NCBI GenBank assembly: GCA_028684915.1
Contig: JAQUEZ010000209.1
Location: 1 to 10,606 of the forward strand
Source: Desulfobulbus sp.
GTDB lineage: Bacteria; Desulfobacterota; Desulfobulbia; Desulfobulbales; Desulfobulbaceae
Length of the DNA: 10,606 nt
Reading direction: 5' to 3'
Shown here in pieces: positions 1 to 6,105 of this stretch. Each line of letters starts with the position of its first letter. Within the stretch, counting starts at the first letter, position 1. The notes under the pieces are model-generated. The model made no database searches. It was given only the letters and a program-made list of their open reading frames with translations, and was not told where the DNA came from. Made by a program: the position numbers and the translations under genes.

Positions 1-56
1 ATTTCCCATGGAGCCTGCAGTCCAAGGCCTAACGTAATGATATCTTTACTATTCAT
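1..56 (-). CDS. ISL3-family transposase, N-terminal fragment running off the window
   Basis: The minus strand opens with ATG at 54-56 and reads 18 codons, MNSKDIITLGLGLQAPWE, to the window edge. A short KDII-LGLGL--PW opening is typical of ISL3-family DDE transposases, which cut and paste their own element. A ribosome binding site, GAGGGG at 66-61, lies four bases before the ATG and fixes the start. A long hairpin (63-122) sits directly upstream, and half of this binding site lies in its stem. The remainder of the gene, including all catalytic residues, is left of the window, so I cannot say whether it is intact. The family call rests on only 18 residues plus the neighbouring terminal-repeat-like sequence. 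Confidence 0.7.
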   Translation of the reverse strand, partial: MNSKDIITLGLGLQAPWE

Positions 57-62
57 GGTTCC

Positions 63-122
63 CCTCGTCATTTGGTGTGGATTTGATCGTTTTATACATC
101 AAATCCACACCAAATGACGAGG
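63..122. repeat. Perfect 25-bp inverted repeat with 10-nt loop
   Basis: Positions 63-87 and 98-122 are exact reverse complements, separated by ten bases (88-97). In RNA copied from the minus strand this would form a very stable hairpin. Its 3' arm ends with GAGG, the first half of the ISL3 transposase ribosome binding site (61-66), six bases before the start codon. The outer arm overlaps the presumed element terminus (about 98-126), so the inner arm looks like an inverted copy of that terminus. The stop codon of the IS5 transposase frame (92-94) falls in the loop. Confidence 0.9.
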
Positions 123-1084
123 AGCCACCGAATTTTTGCTCGGGCTCGGCCTATGCCGATCGTGCGCAACAGCAAGTTCCCCGCTCGCTGCGCCTGCACA
201 CCAAAGATGTGCTCGATCCGCGAACGGACCCTGGACCTAGTCTTATTGCCTTCCTGTTCCCTTGCGGTCAAGGGATGATTGCGACTCCCCTTACGTTGGA
301 TATGTTCGCGAAAACCCTCCTGCGCAAGACGCTCCAGACGATCCGCCGATCGATAGGCCGAATCCGCCCAGACGTCCTTGCTCGTATTGTCGGCAAGAAG
401 CTGTTCGAACACATTACTGTCGTGCAGGGCCGCATTCGTCACGGCGTAGCGGCGAATCAGTTTGTGCTTCACATCCACCGAAACGTGATTCTTGTAACCG
501 TAAAACGACTTGCCGTTCTTCTTGGTCCAGCGCGCGTCCACGTCTTTTCTGCGCCGCTTGTTCTCGGACCAGTCCTCCGGGACGTCACCTTCCTTGATCC
601 TGGCATTTTCTTCCCGGCTGTTCCGCTGTTTGGGGACGTTGACAATACTGGCATCCACGATCTGGCCCTTCATCGCCATGAAACCGTTGGTCTGGAGGTG
701 CGCATCGAAGGTAGCAAACAACTTCTCCACAATACCGGCCTTGACGAGGTCTTCCCGAAAACGCCAGATGGTGGTGGCATCCGGAACCTTCTGACTAATA
801 TGCAGCCCAAGAAAGCGCCCAAACGAATGTCGGTCGAGAATCTGAAACTCAGTGGCGTCATCCGACAGGTTGTACAGCGACTGCAGGATAAGAATCTTGA
901 ACAGCAGGATGACATCGTACCCCTTGGGACCAACGGTGGACTGCCGGCCTTTGTCCCGAGCCTTTTCAAGTATCGGCCGAAACAGCTCCCAGTTGATCGT
1001 CTCGTTGATCTTGACCAGCGGATCGCCGTTCTTGTCGATTTTATGCAATCGGTCCTGCAGGTCAAAAAAGCCGGGCTGGATCAT
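92..1084 (-). CDS. IS5-family transposase with C-terminus replaced by ISL3 sequence
   Basis: DDE transposase of the IS5 family, which moves its own insertion sequence. The catalytic triad is visible: D144 in IVDASIV, D241 in WADSAYRS and E291 in RSRIEHIFG, with the Y-x2-R-x3-E-type spacing usual for the family. The N-terminal region MIQPGFFDLQDRL is also family-like. I start at ATG 1084 because GGAG lies six bases upstream, although the frame is open to 1162. The product is 330 residues. Up to GIGRARAKI (about residue 317) it matches the family. The last dozen residues, WLLVIWCGFDV among them, are encoded by the terminus of an inserted ISL3-like element, so the usual C-terminal helix (something like GLMNLVYNM) is missing. 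Activity is doubtful. The gene is co-oriented with the kinase it interrupts. Confidence 0.9.
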   Translation of the reverse strand: MIQPGFFDLQDRLHKIDKNGDPLVKINETINWELFRPILEKARDKGRQSTVGPKGYDVILLFKILILQSLYNLSDDATEFQILDRHSFGRFLGLHISQKVPDATTIWRFREDLVKAGIVEKLFATFDAHLQTNGFMAMKGQIVDASIVNVPKQRNSREENARIKEGDVPEDWSENKRRRKDVDARWTKKNGKSFYGYKNHVSVDVKHKLIRRYAVTNAALHDSNVFEQLLADNTSKDVWADSAYRSADRLERLAQEGFREHIQRKGSRNHPLTAREQEGNKTRSRVRSRIEHIFGVQAQRAGNLLLRTIGIGRARAKIRWLLVIWCGFDV

Positions 1085-1214
1085 GGGTGGTCTCCATCGT
1101 GTGCGGGTGGCGGGTGCGCTTTTTAAAACGATAGAAATCGTAACATTTTTACACAAAATCAAAAAGTTAATATTTGGATTGTGACTAACTACTGCATTTA
1201 ATTTTCAAGAAACC
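127..1214 (-). mobile_element. IS5-family insertion sequence, 3' end truncated by a second IS
   Basis: The element consists of the transposase gene plus about 130 bp of AT-rich leader (1085-1214). Its transposase-proximal edge is placed where the upstream kinase stops resembling its family: the kinase reads SLNGYLQ to 1215-1217, then switches to GFLKIKCSS and a stop at 1185. The minus-strand terminus would then read GGTTTCTTGAAAA or start a few bases earlier. The other terminus is missing because an ISL3-like element begins at about 126, so terminal inverted repeats and the target duplication cannot be checked here. The leader contains a small hairpin, ACGAT-AGAA-ATCGT, near 1128-1141. The right boundary is uncertain by about 10 bp. 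Confidence 0.65.
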
Positions 1215-2288
1215 CTGTAGATAACCGTTGAGCGACGATCCGGGCTCCGACCTCTCCAGACCCATCTGAGCATAACTGAGGATGACACTGAGCATGTTGT
1301 TGAAATCGTGTGCCACCCCACCAGCCAGGCGGCCGACGGATTCCATTTTCTGCGCTTGGTACAATTGCTCCTCCAGTTCCTTCTGGGCTCTTTCCGCCTC
1401 CTTGCGTTCGGTCATGTCACGCACGAGAGCCCACATTCCGTCTTCCTCGCCAGCGTCGTTATTCACCAGGAATCCTCGCAGTTCCACGGGGAAGACAGTT
1501 CCATCCTTGCGGCAGTATTCTTTCTCGTAGGCTTCGGAAAACCCCTTGAGTAGCACCTGATTGTGCAAGATGTCCTCGTCGAGAGCATGCCACTGCTCGG
1601 GCGTCAGATCTTGATAGGCCAGGCGGGACAACTCCTCAGCGCTGTATCCGACCATCTGTCGGAAGGATTCGTTGCTCTCCAGGATACGCCCCTGCATGTC
1701 GACATAGAAAAAACCGTCGGTCATTCTTTCGTGCAGCCGACGGTATTTCCGTTCCGAGATCCGCAGGACCTCCTCTGTCTCTATAAGCACCTTGGTCTCT
1801 ATTTCCAATTGCAGCATCTTCTGCTCGAGCTTACGAACCAACCGTTCGTTGTAGAGCTTGAACACCTCTTCATCTTGTGCCGGCTCCGGTGGTGGGCCAG
1901 TTTCACCGGATCGGCCTGCGGCAATGACGTCACGAACCGTAGCCATGAGGAACTCCGGTTCGCAGGGCTTTTGTACGAATCGGCTGGCGCCGATCTTTAA
2001 TGCAAAGGCCTCGTCCTGAGGGCCAGTGTAGGTGGCCGTGTAGACGATGAAAGGAATCTGGCGCAGCAGTTCGTCAATTTTTTCTTGCCGACACAACCCG
2101 AAACCATCCATCACCGGCATGAGGATGTCGCTTATGATCAGGTCGAACTCACAAAATTGGAGTCGGTCTAGGGCCTCGACACCATTATTGGCCAAGACCG
2201 TTTCATACCCGTTTCCCTTGAGCAGGACTTCGACCAAATAGCGGTTCTGCTCCTGATCGTCAACAATGAGAATACGGCCTTTAGACAT
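1185..2288 (-). CDS. REC-PAS-HisKA sensor kinase truncated after its H-box by an IS
   Basis: Cytoplasmic signalling protein of 367 residues with no membrane segment. A receiver domain occupies about residues 4-125 (acidic pair D10/D11, phospho-acceptor D54 in ISDILMP, KP lysine in VQKPCEP). A coiled linker follows, then a PAS domain (about 195-315, ending VRDMTERKEAERAQ) and a HisKA H-box with H327 in GGVAHDFNNMLSV. The native sequence ends near Q358; the last nine residues come from the IS5-family element. The whole ATP-binding domain is therefore absent and the protein cannot phosphorylate itself, although H327 and D54 could still accept phosphate from partners. The start at ATG 2288 has a strong AGGAGG six bases upstream, in preference to the longer open frame to 2336. 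It overlaps the preceding regulator gene by eight bases, which suggests translational coupling. The H-box closely resembles that of the kinase at 6106-9270, so the two look like paralogues. Confidence 0.88.
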   Translation of the reverse strand: MSKGRILIVDDQEQNRYLVEVLLKGNGYETVLANNGVEALDRLQFCEFDLIISDILMPVMDGFGLCRQEKIDELLRQIPFIVYTATYTGPQDEAFALKIGASRFVQKPCEPEFLMATVRDVIAAGRSGETGPPPEPAQDEEVFKLYNERLVRKLEQKMLQLEIETKVLIETEEVLRISERKYRRLHERMTDGFFYVDMQGRILESNESFRQMVGYSAEELSRLAYQDLTPEQWHALDEDILHNQVLLKGFSEAYEKEYCRKDGTVFPVELRGFLVNNDAGEEDGMWALVRDMTERKEAERAQKELEEQLYQAQKMESVGRLAGGVAHDFNNMLSVILSYAQMGLERSEPGSSLNGYLQGFLKIKCSS

Positions 2289-2670
2289 GGTTTTCCTCCT
2301 GTTCGTTCGGGAGATAGCCCATGATCTCGGCCACAAAAGTTTCGGGATTGATGGGTTTTTCGATATACCCGGTGGCGCCGGCGGCTAAAATCTGTTCACG
2401 ATCTCCGACCATGGCATACGAAGTAACGGCGAATATCGGTATGTTATCGAGATTCCGATATTTCTTCAATTCAGCCGCCACGGTGTAGCCATTCATTTCG
2501 GGCAATTGAATGTCCAATAAAATGGCCAGCGGCTCGCATTGCAGCGCCATTTCAATCCCTTTTCTGCCTTCCTCTGCCTCGATGACAGTAAAGCCGCTCT
2601 TTTCGAGCAAAAAACGCATCAGATACAGATTCTGTTCGTTATCTTCAATAATTAAGAGTCTGTTATTCAT
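2281..2670 (-). CDS. Single-domain CheY/DivK-like response regulator
   Basis: A 129-residue stand-alone receiver. It shows the acidic pocket (E9/D10), phospho-acceptor D53 in LLDIQLPEMNG, the switch Ser/Thr in AVTSYAM and the conserved lysine in YIEKPINPETF. No output domain is attached, so it probably acts as a phosphate shuttle or a protein-binding switch between neighbouring kinases. I start at ATG 2670 because AGGAGA lies upstream at good spacing and the family begins MNNRLLIIEDN. The open frame to 2727 would only add residues that overlap the previous gene. The start overlaps the stop of the upstream kinase as ATGA (2667-2670), and its own end overlaps the next start by eight bases, so the three genes form one translationally coupled unit. 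The upstream kinase lacks its histidine, so the phosphate donor is unclear. Confidence 0.93.
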   Translation of the reverse strand: MNNRLLIIEDNEQNLYLMRFLLEKSGFTVIEAEEGRKGIEMALQCEPLAILLDIQLPEMNGYTVAAELKKYRNLDNIPIFAVTSYAMVGDREQILAAGATGYIEKPINPETFVAEIMGYLPNEQEENHV

Positions 2671-3854
2671 ACAGTCTCTCCTGGCTGACGGGGAAGGCGC
2701 GAGGTAAAAGTGCTCCCTTGTCCCCATTGACTTGCCACATCGATTGAACCGCCCATCAAATCAATGGGTTTCTTACAGAAGGAAAGACCGAGGCCCGTGC
2801 CCTCATGCTTGCGGGCTAACCCTAAATTGATCTGGTGGAAGGGTTGAAAAAGGTTGGGAAGTTCCTCTGGATGCATTCCTATGCCGGTATCGAAAAACGA
2901 CAGCAGGTATTGATCGTTCTCCACTTGGCAGGCGATACGCACGCCCTCTTTCTCGGTGAATTTGACTGCGTTGCCGAGCAGATTCAAAATAACCTGCTCC
3001 AGCCGGCGTTGATCGGCGACGATGGTCGCCACTTCCGGCGCAATGTCCATTTCCAGGTTGATCCCTTTCTGTTCGGCCAAGGGGACGATGAGTTTGACTA
3101 TCTTCTCGATCGACGGCGTGAGCGGAAAAGAGGTGTTTGCCAGATCCAACTGGCCAGCCTCAATCTTAGAAATATCGAGCACGTCGTTGATCAGGGCGAG
3201 AAGATGGCGAGAACTCTTTTGCACCATGCTCATCTGTTTGTGCTGCTCGGGATTGAGCGGGCCGGCCAGTCCCTGAAGCAGGATGCCGGTAAAGCCGATG
3301 ATGGAATTCAACGGTGTGCGTGATCCGGTCGGTCCCTCATCGGAAAAGATCGGAGCAACCACGCTGATATGGGGCGTCAAGTGATGTACATTAATATGTA
3401 GATCGGTAAAAACCGGTTTTCGCTCGCGGAACGCAGCCGCAAGGGCCAACATGTAACCATCGCCGTGGATCGTCTGGTTCAAACTCAGGAGCACTTGCCC
3501 TGCGGGATCGACCAGGAGAACATCGGAATACCGATAGTGCGTTCGGAGGCTGCGAAAATACTTGCGGAGGTCCTCGGCGTGAACGCCTTTGGGCTCCCGT
3601 AAAAATAGGGCCACACACCGGTTCAAAAAAGGGCTGTCGGTGATAATTGAGGCGTCGCTTAACCACTCGGTGCGCCATCTGACAATTTGATCGACCTTTA
3701 GATGGGCGATGGCAGCATGCTGCTTTTCCGCCAGCTCCCATCCGGCTACTTTCTCGATTTTAAAAAACCAGACGCCGCCACCACCAAGAATTATCAAGGC
3801 CACCACCAGCGCGATCATCGACCATGGGGGAAACTTATTTGTTTCCATCTCCAC
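2667..3854 (-). CDS. Membrane-anchored sensor histidine kinase with internal deletion, no phospho-acceptor His
   Basis: Begins with one membrane segment (about residues 12-30, MIALVVALIILGGGGVWFF). An extracytoplasmic Cache-like sensor follows (about 35-172), with WRTEWLSDASII and DVLLVDPAGQVLLSL. This joins directly to the second half of a HisKA H-box: TGSRTPLNSIIGFTG stands where (S)HELRTPLN is expected. The second membrane segment, any HAMP/PAS and the phospho-acceptor histidine are missing; T176 occupies the histidine position. The downstream helix (HLLALINDVLDISKIEAG) and the ATPase domain are intact: N-box NLLGNAVKF, G1 DTGIGM, F-box FQPF, G2 GTGLGL. With only one membrane segment, the sensor and the kinase half may lie on opposite sides of the membrane or the topology may fail. 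Start: GGGGGGAG precedes GTG 3854 by eight bases; TTG 3857 and ATG 3848 are alternatives. It overlaps the next gene by four bases. Likely a non-functional or non-canonical kinase, unless the junction is an assembly error. Confidence 0.85.
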   Translation of the reverse strand: MEMETNKFPPWSMIALVVALIILGGGGVWFFKIEKVAGWELAEKQHAAIAHLKVDQIVRWRTEWLSDASIITDSPFLNRCVALFLREPKGVHAEDLRKYFRSLRTHYRYSDVLLVDPAGQVLLSLNQTIHGDGYMLALAAAFRERKPVFTDLHINVHHLTPHISVVAPIFSDEGPTGSRTPLNSIIGFTGILLQGLAGPLNPEQHKQMSMVQKSSRHLLALINDVLDISKIEAGQLDLANTSFPLTPSIEKIVKLIVPLAEQKGINLEMDIAPEVATIVADQRRLEQVILNLLGNAVKFTEKEGVRIACQVENDQYLLSFFDTGIGMHPEELPNLFQPFHQINLGLARKHEGTGLGLSFCKKPIDLMGGSIDVASQWGQGSTFTSRLPRQPGETV

Positions 3855-3891
3855 CAATAGGACTCCCCCCTAATATTGTTCTCATTTTCCT

Positions 3892-3903
3892 ATATGCACA
3901 TAT
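3892..3903. promoter_or_regulatory. Small inverted repeat upstream of the kinase trio, possible operator
   Basis: ATATG-CA-CATAT has perfect 5-bp arms and lies about 40 bp upstream of the first start codon of the 3854-2281-1185 gene trio, inside the 125-bp spacer after the preceding kinase gene. On the minus strand it overlaps an AT-rich stretch with TTGAAAATATG just upstream, where a promoter could lie. No clear -35/-10 pair at 17-bp spacing is visible. Such short AT-rich palindromes occur by chance, so this is only a candidate site. Confidence 0.22.
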
Positions 3904-3982
3904 TTTCAAGTGGTTGCCCATCACGGCTTAGCCGGGGGGCCAAGGTTTGAGGTTTCCAGCAAAAAAAAGAGAGATTTACCCC

Positions 3983-5995
3983 TCAATTGAACGGCAAGCG
4001 CACAATGAAGGTCGTACCTTTCCCTGCCTCTGTTGCAAAGCTGATTGTACCCTGATGTTTATCAACCACGACGTTACGAGCAATCGCCAATCCCTGGCCG
4101 GTCCCCTTGCCGATTTCCTTGGTGGTGAAGAAGGGGTCGAAAATCCGGTCCTGCACCGTCTTATCAATGCCACCTCCGTTATCGGCGATGCGAACCTCAA
4201 GCCACTGTTCATGTACTGAGGTCGAGACCCTGATGCATCCTTTTCCCGCGTTGCCGCCATCGGTCACATCGCCGATAGCGTGGGCGGCATTGATGATGAT
4301 GTTCAAAAACACTTGATTGATCTCCCCCGGGAGGCAGTGGAGCAGGGGCAGATCGGCGGCAAAATCGGTCTCGATATCCGCCACATATTTCCATGCATTA
4401 CGGCTAACAATCAAGATGTTGTCCAGGGCACGGTTGATATCAACTGGAACCTTCTCTTCGGAACCCGGATGAGAAAATTCCCGCATCGCCCGGACGATTG
4501 CCCCCACCCGTTCCACCCCGTCCAGACTCTGACGAATGGTTTGGGGTATTTCCTCGAGCAGGTAGGTCAAATCCGCTTGTCGAATCGATTGTTCCAATTC
4601 CGCAATCACCTCTCCATCCGGTTGCAGGTTTTTTATCAATTGCAACAAATGCGAAGTTTGCTTAAAAAAGGCGATCAGCTCACTAAAAGTATCGTTGAGG
4701 AAATTGATATTATCCCCTATGTATTGCATCGGGGTGTTGATTTCATGAGCGATGCCTGCCGCCAGTTGCCCGATGGCTTCCAACTTCTGTGCCTGCCGGA
4801 GTTCCCGCTCCACGTTCAGCTTTTCAGTGACATCCTCTAAAATTTGCACCACCGCGTTCAAGTTGTCCTCGCCGTCGTACACTGGAGATGAGAAGGCTTG
4901 AAAAACCCGCTCGCCGTCAACTGTCTGCAAGGTCACTGTCGTATCCTGATCCTTTCTTTGATAATGGCCTGTTTTAACTGGAAAAAATTCGCACGACTGC
5001 GAAGGCTGTTGCCCGCCGAAAATCTGGCACCACAACGTGCCGATCTCCTCAACAGCGTTCGGAAACCATTGCTGCATCTGCCGATTGATCTGCAGCACCT
5101 CCATCTGAGGACTGACCATCGCCACCCCAATGTGCAGGTTGTCCATGATGGAGCGTAGCTTGGCCTCGGAAATGCGAAGCGACCGTTCTGTTTGTTTCAG
5201 CTCAGTGATGTCGAATGCCATCCCAATGAAACCAGCAACCGTACCGTTGCTGTCGGCGAAAGTGGCTTTATGGATGATGTTGGTATGGAGGGTGCCATCG
5301 GAATACACCAGGGTTTGCTCATAAATCTGCACGCCACCTTGTTGGAGCAGTTCCTGATCCTTTTCTTGCAGGATTTTTGCGGCCTTGGGAGAATGAATGT
5401 CGGCTGCGGTCTTGCCGACAATCGCTTGTCGATTGCGGCGCATAATGGTTTCGAAGGCACGGTTGCAACCGATGTAGGTGCAGTGGGTATCTTTGTAATA
5501 GACCGGGACGGGAATGGCGTCGAGCAGGGTTTGCAAGAAACTCAACTGCTGATCCAAAGATTGGGTCCGGGCAGCCACCTCCCGCTCCAGCATTTTGGTG
5601 TGCAGTTGCGCCTCCAACTCAAGCTGGTGCCGACGCAGGGCGTTTTCCACCGTGATCAGGACGAGATTCCCGGAGAACGGCTTGACAATGTATCCGTAAA
5701 TTCCGAGTTGCAGAACCTCTTTCGCCTTTTTCGGGTCGTCGATAATGGTCACCATGACCACGGCTGTTTGCGGATAGCGATCCTTGACATGTCGGATCAA
5801 ATGCAGCCCGGATTCCCCGGGCATTCCGATATCGGTAAGCAGGAGGTCAAACTGTTTTTCCGCCAGAACCTGCTTGGCCATGGCAACATTCTCCGCGACA
5901 CTACATTGATATCCCGCGCCTTTGAGGATGGTCGTTAGTAATCTGCGGATCGGTTGTTCGTCATCGACAATCAATATGGAATGAGCAATCCCCAT
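3983..5995 (-). CDS. REC-PAS-PAS sensor histidine kinase (soluble)
   Basis: A 670-residue cytoplasmic kinase with no membrane segment. Domains in order: receiver (about 5-120; D55 in [12 protein letters not shown], lysine in YIVKPFSG), a coiled linker, PAS 1 (about 150-270, [13 protein letters not shown] to MAFDITELK), PAS 2 (about 278-395, [15 protein letters not shown] to [10 protein letters not shown]), HisKA with H417 in [16 protein letters not shown], and a complete ATPase domain ([45 protein letters not shown]). PAS 2 contains two Cys (LWCQIF and PSQSCEF), a pattern seen in related PAS domains that may bind a cofactor. All catalytic residues are present, so autophosphorylation is expected. 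The N-terminal receiver would let another kinase control it. Start ATG 5995 has TGAGG a few bases upstream. The 110-bp spacer before it contains GATAAT on the minus strand (6033-6038), a possible -10 box without a good -35. Confidence 0.93.
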   Translation of the reverse strand: MGIAHSILIVDDEQPIRRLLTTILKGAGYQCSVAENVAMAKQVLAEKQFDLLLTDIGMPGESGLHLIRHVKDRYPQTAVVMVTIIDDPKKAKEVLQLGIYGYIVKPFSGNLVLITVENALRRHQLELEAQLHTKMLEREVAARTQSLDQQLSFLQTLLDAIPVPVYYKDTHCTYIGCNRAFETIMRRNRQAIVGKTAADIHSPKAAKILQEKDQELLQQGGVQIYEQTLVYSDGTLHTNIIHKATFADSNGTVAGFIGMAFDITELKQTERSLRISEAKLRSIMDNLHIGVAMVSPQMEVLQINRQMQQWFPNAVEEIGTLWCQIFGGQQPSQSCEFFPVKTGHYQRKDQDTTVTLQTVDGERVFQAFSSPVYDGEDNLNAVVQILEDVTEKLNVERELRQAQKLEAIGQLAAGIAHEINTPMQYIGDNINFLNDTFSELIAFFKQTSHLLQLIKNLQPDGEVIAELEQSIRQADLTYLLEEIPQTIRQSLDGVERVGAIVRAMREFSHPGSEEKVPVDINRALDNILIVSRNAWKYVADIETDFAADLPLLHCLPGEINQVFLNIIINAAHAIGDVTDGGNAGKGCIRVSTSVHEQWLEVRIADNGGGIDKTVQDRIFDPFFTTKEIGKGTGQGLAIARNVVVDKHQGTISFATEAGKGTTFIVRLPFN

Positions 5996-6105
5996 AATTC
6001 CTCACAAATGGTTGTTGTCTTCTCATCGGAAAATTATCCCTTAGCGTCTCGTGCAAATCCCATCCGCGGAGTCGCCACCTACCCGGGTTCGTGTCCATGC
6101 ATCCG

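Larger units (their letters stand above)
1..126 (-). mobile_element. End of an ISL3-family insertion sequence
   Basis: The segment holds the start of an ISL3-like transposase and, outside it, a terminal-repeat-like sequence that reads GGCTCCTCGTCATTTGG inward on the minus strand from 126. From memory, ISL3 termini often begin GGNTCTTC or similar, which matches loosely. The IS5-family transposase reading frame stops resembling its family at about 127-134, exactly where this end would lie. The element therefore appears to have inserted into the IS5 copy. The target duplication expected for this family is about 8 bp and would be 127-134, but its partner copy is outside the window. The outer boundary at 126 is an inference, good to a few bases. 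Confidence 0.6.

Noticed and set aside
77..1126. 349-codon open frame on the + strand opposite the IS5 transposase
   Set aside because: It is antisense to a gene with a clear DDE triad and family motifs, shows no recognisable domain itself, and spans an IS boundary. It is a shadow frame.
3905..3975. Possible c-di-GMP (GEMM-type) riboswitch before the kinase trio
   Set aside because: CACGGCTTAGCCGGGGGGCC on the + strand resembles the 3' part of that riboswitch, but it is on the wrong strand for the genes and the conserved GACGCAAAGCC core is absent.
3960..3980. T-run terminator after the REC-PAS-PAS kinase (eight T on the minus strand, 3961-3968)
   Set aside because: No GC-rich hairpin precedes the T-run on the minus strand; the sequence before it (GGGGTAAATCTCTC) cannot form a stable stem.
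5996..6105. Promoter with GATAAT (minus strand, 6033-6038) before the REC-PAS-PAS kinase
   Set aside because: The -10-like box is good, but the sequence 17 bp upstream (GGATTT region) is a poor -35 and the TTGCAC is only 12 bp away. It is mentioned with the gene and not called as a feature.
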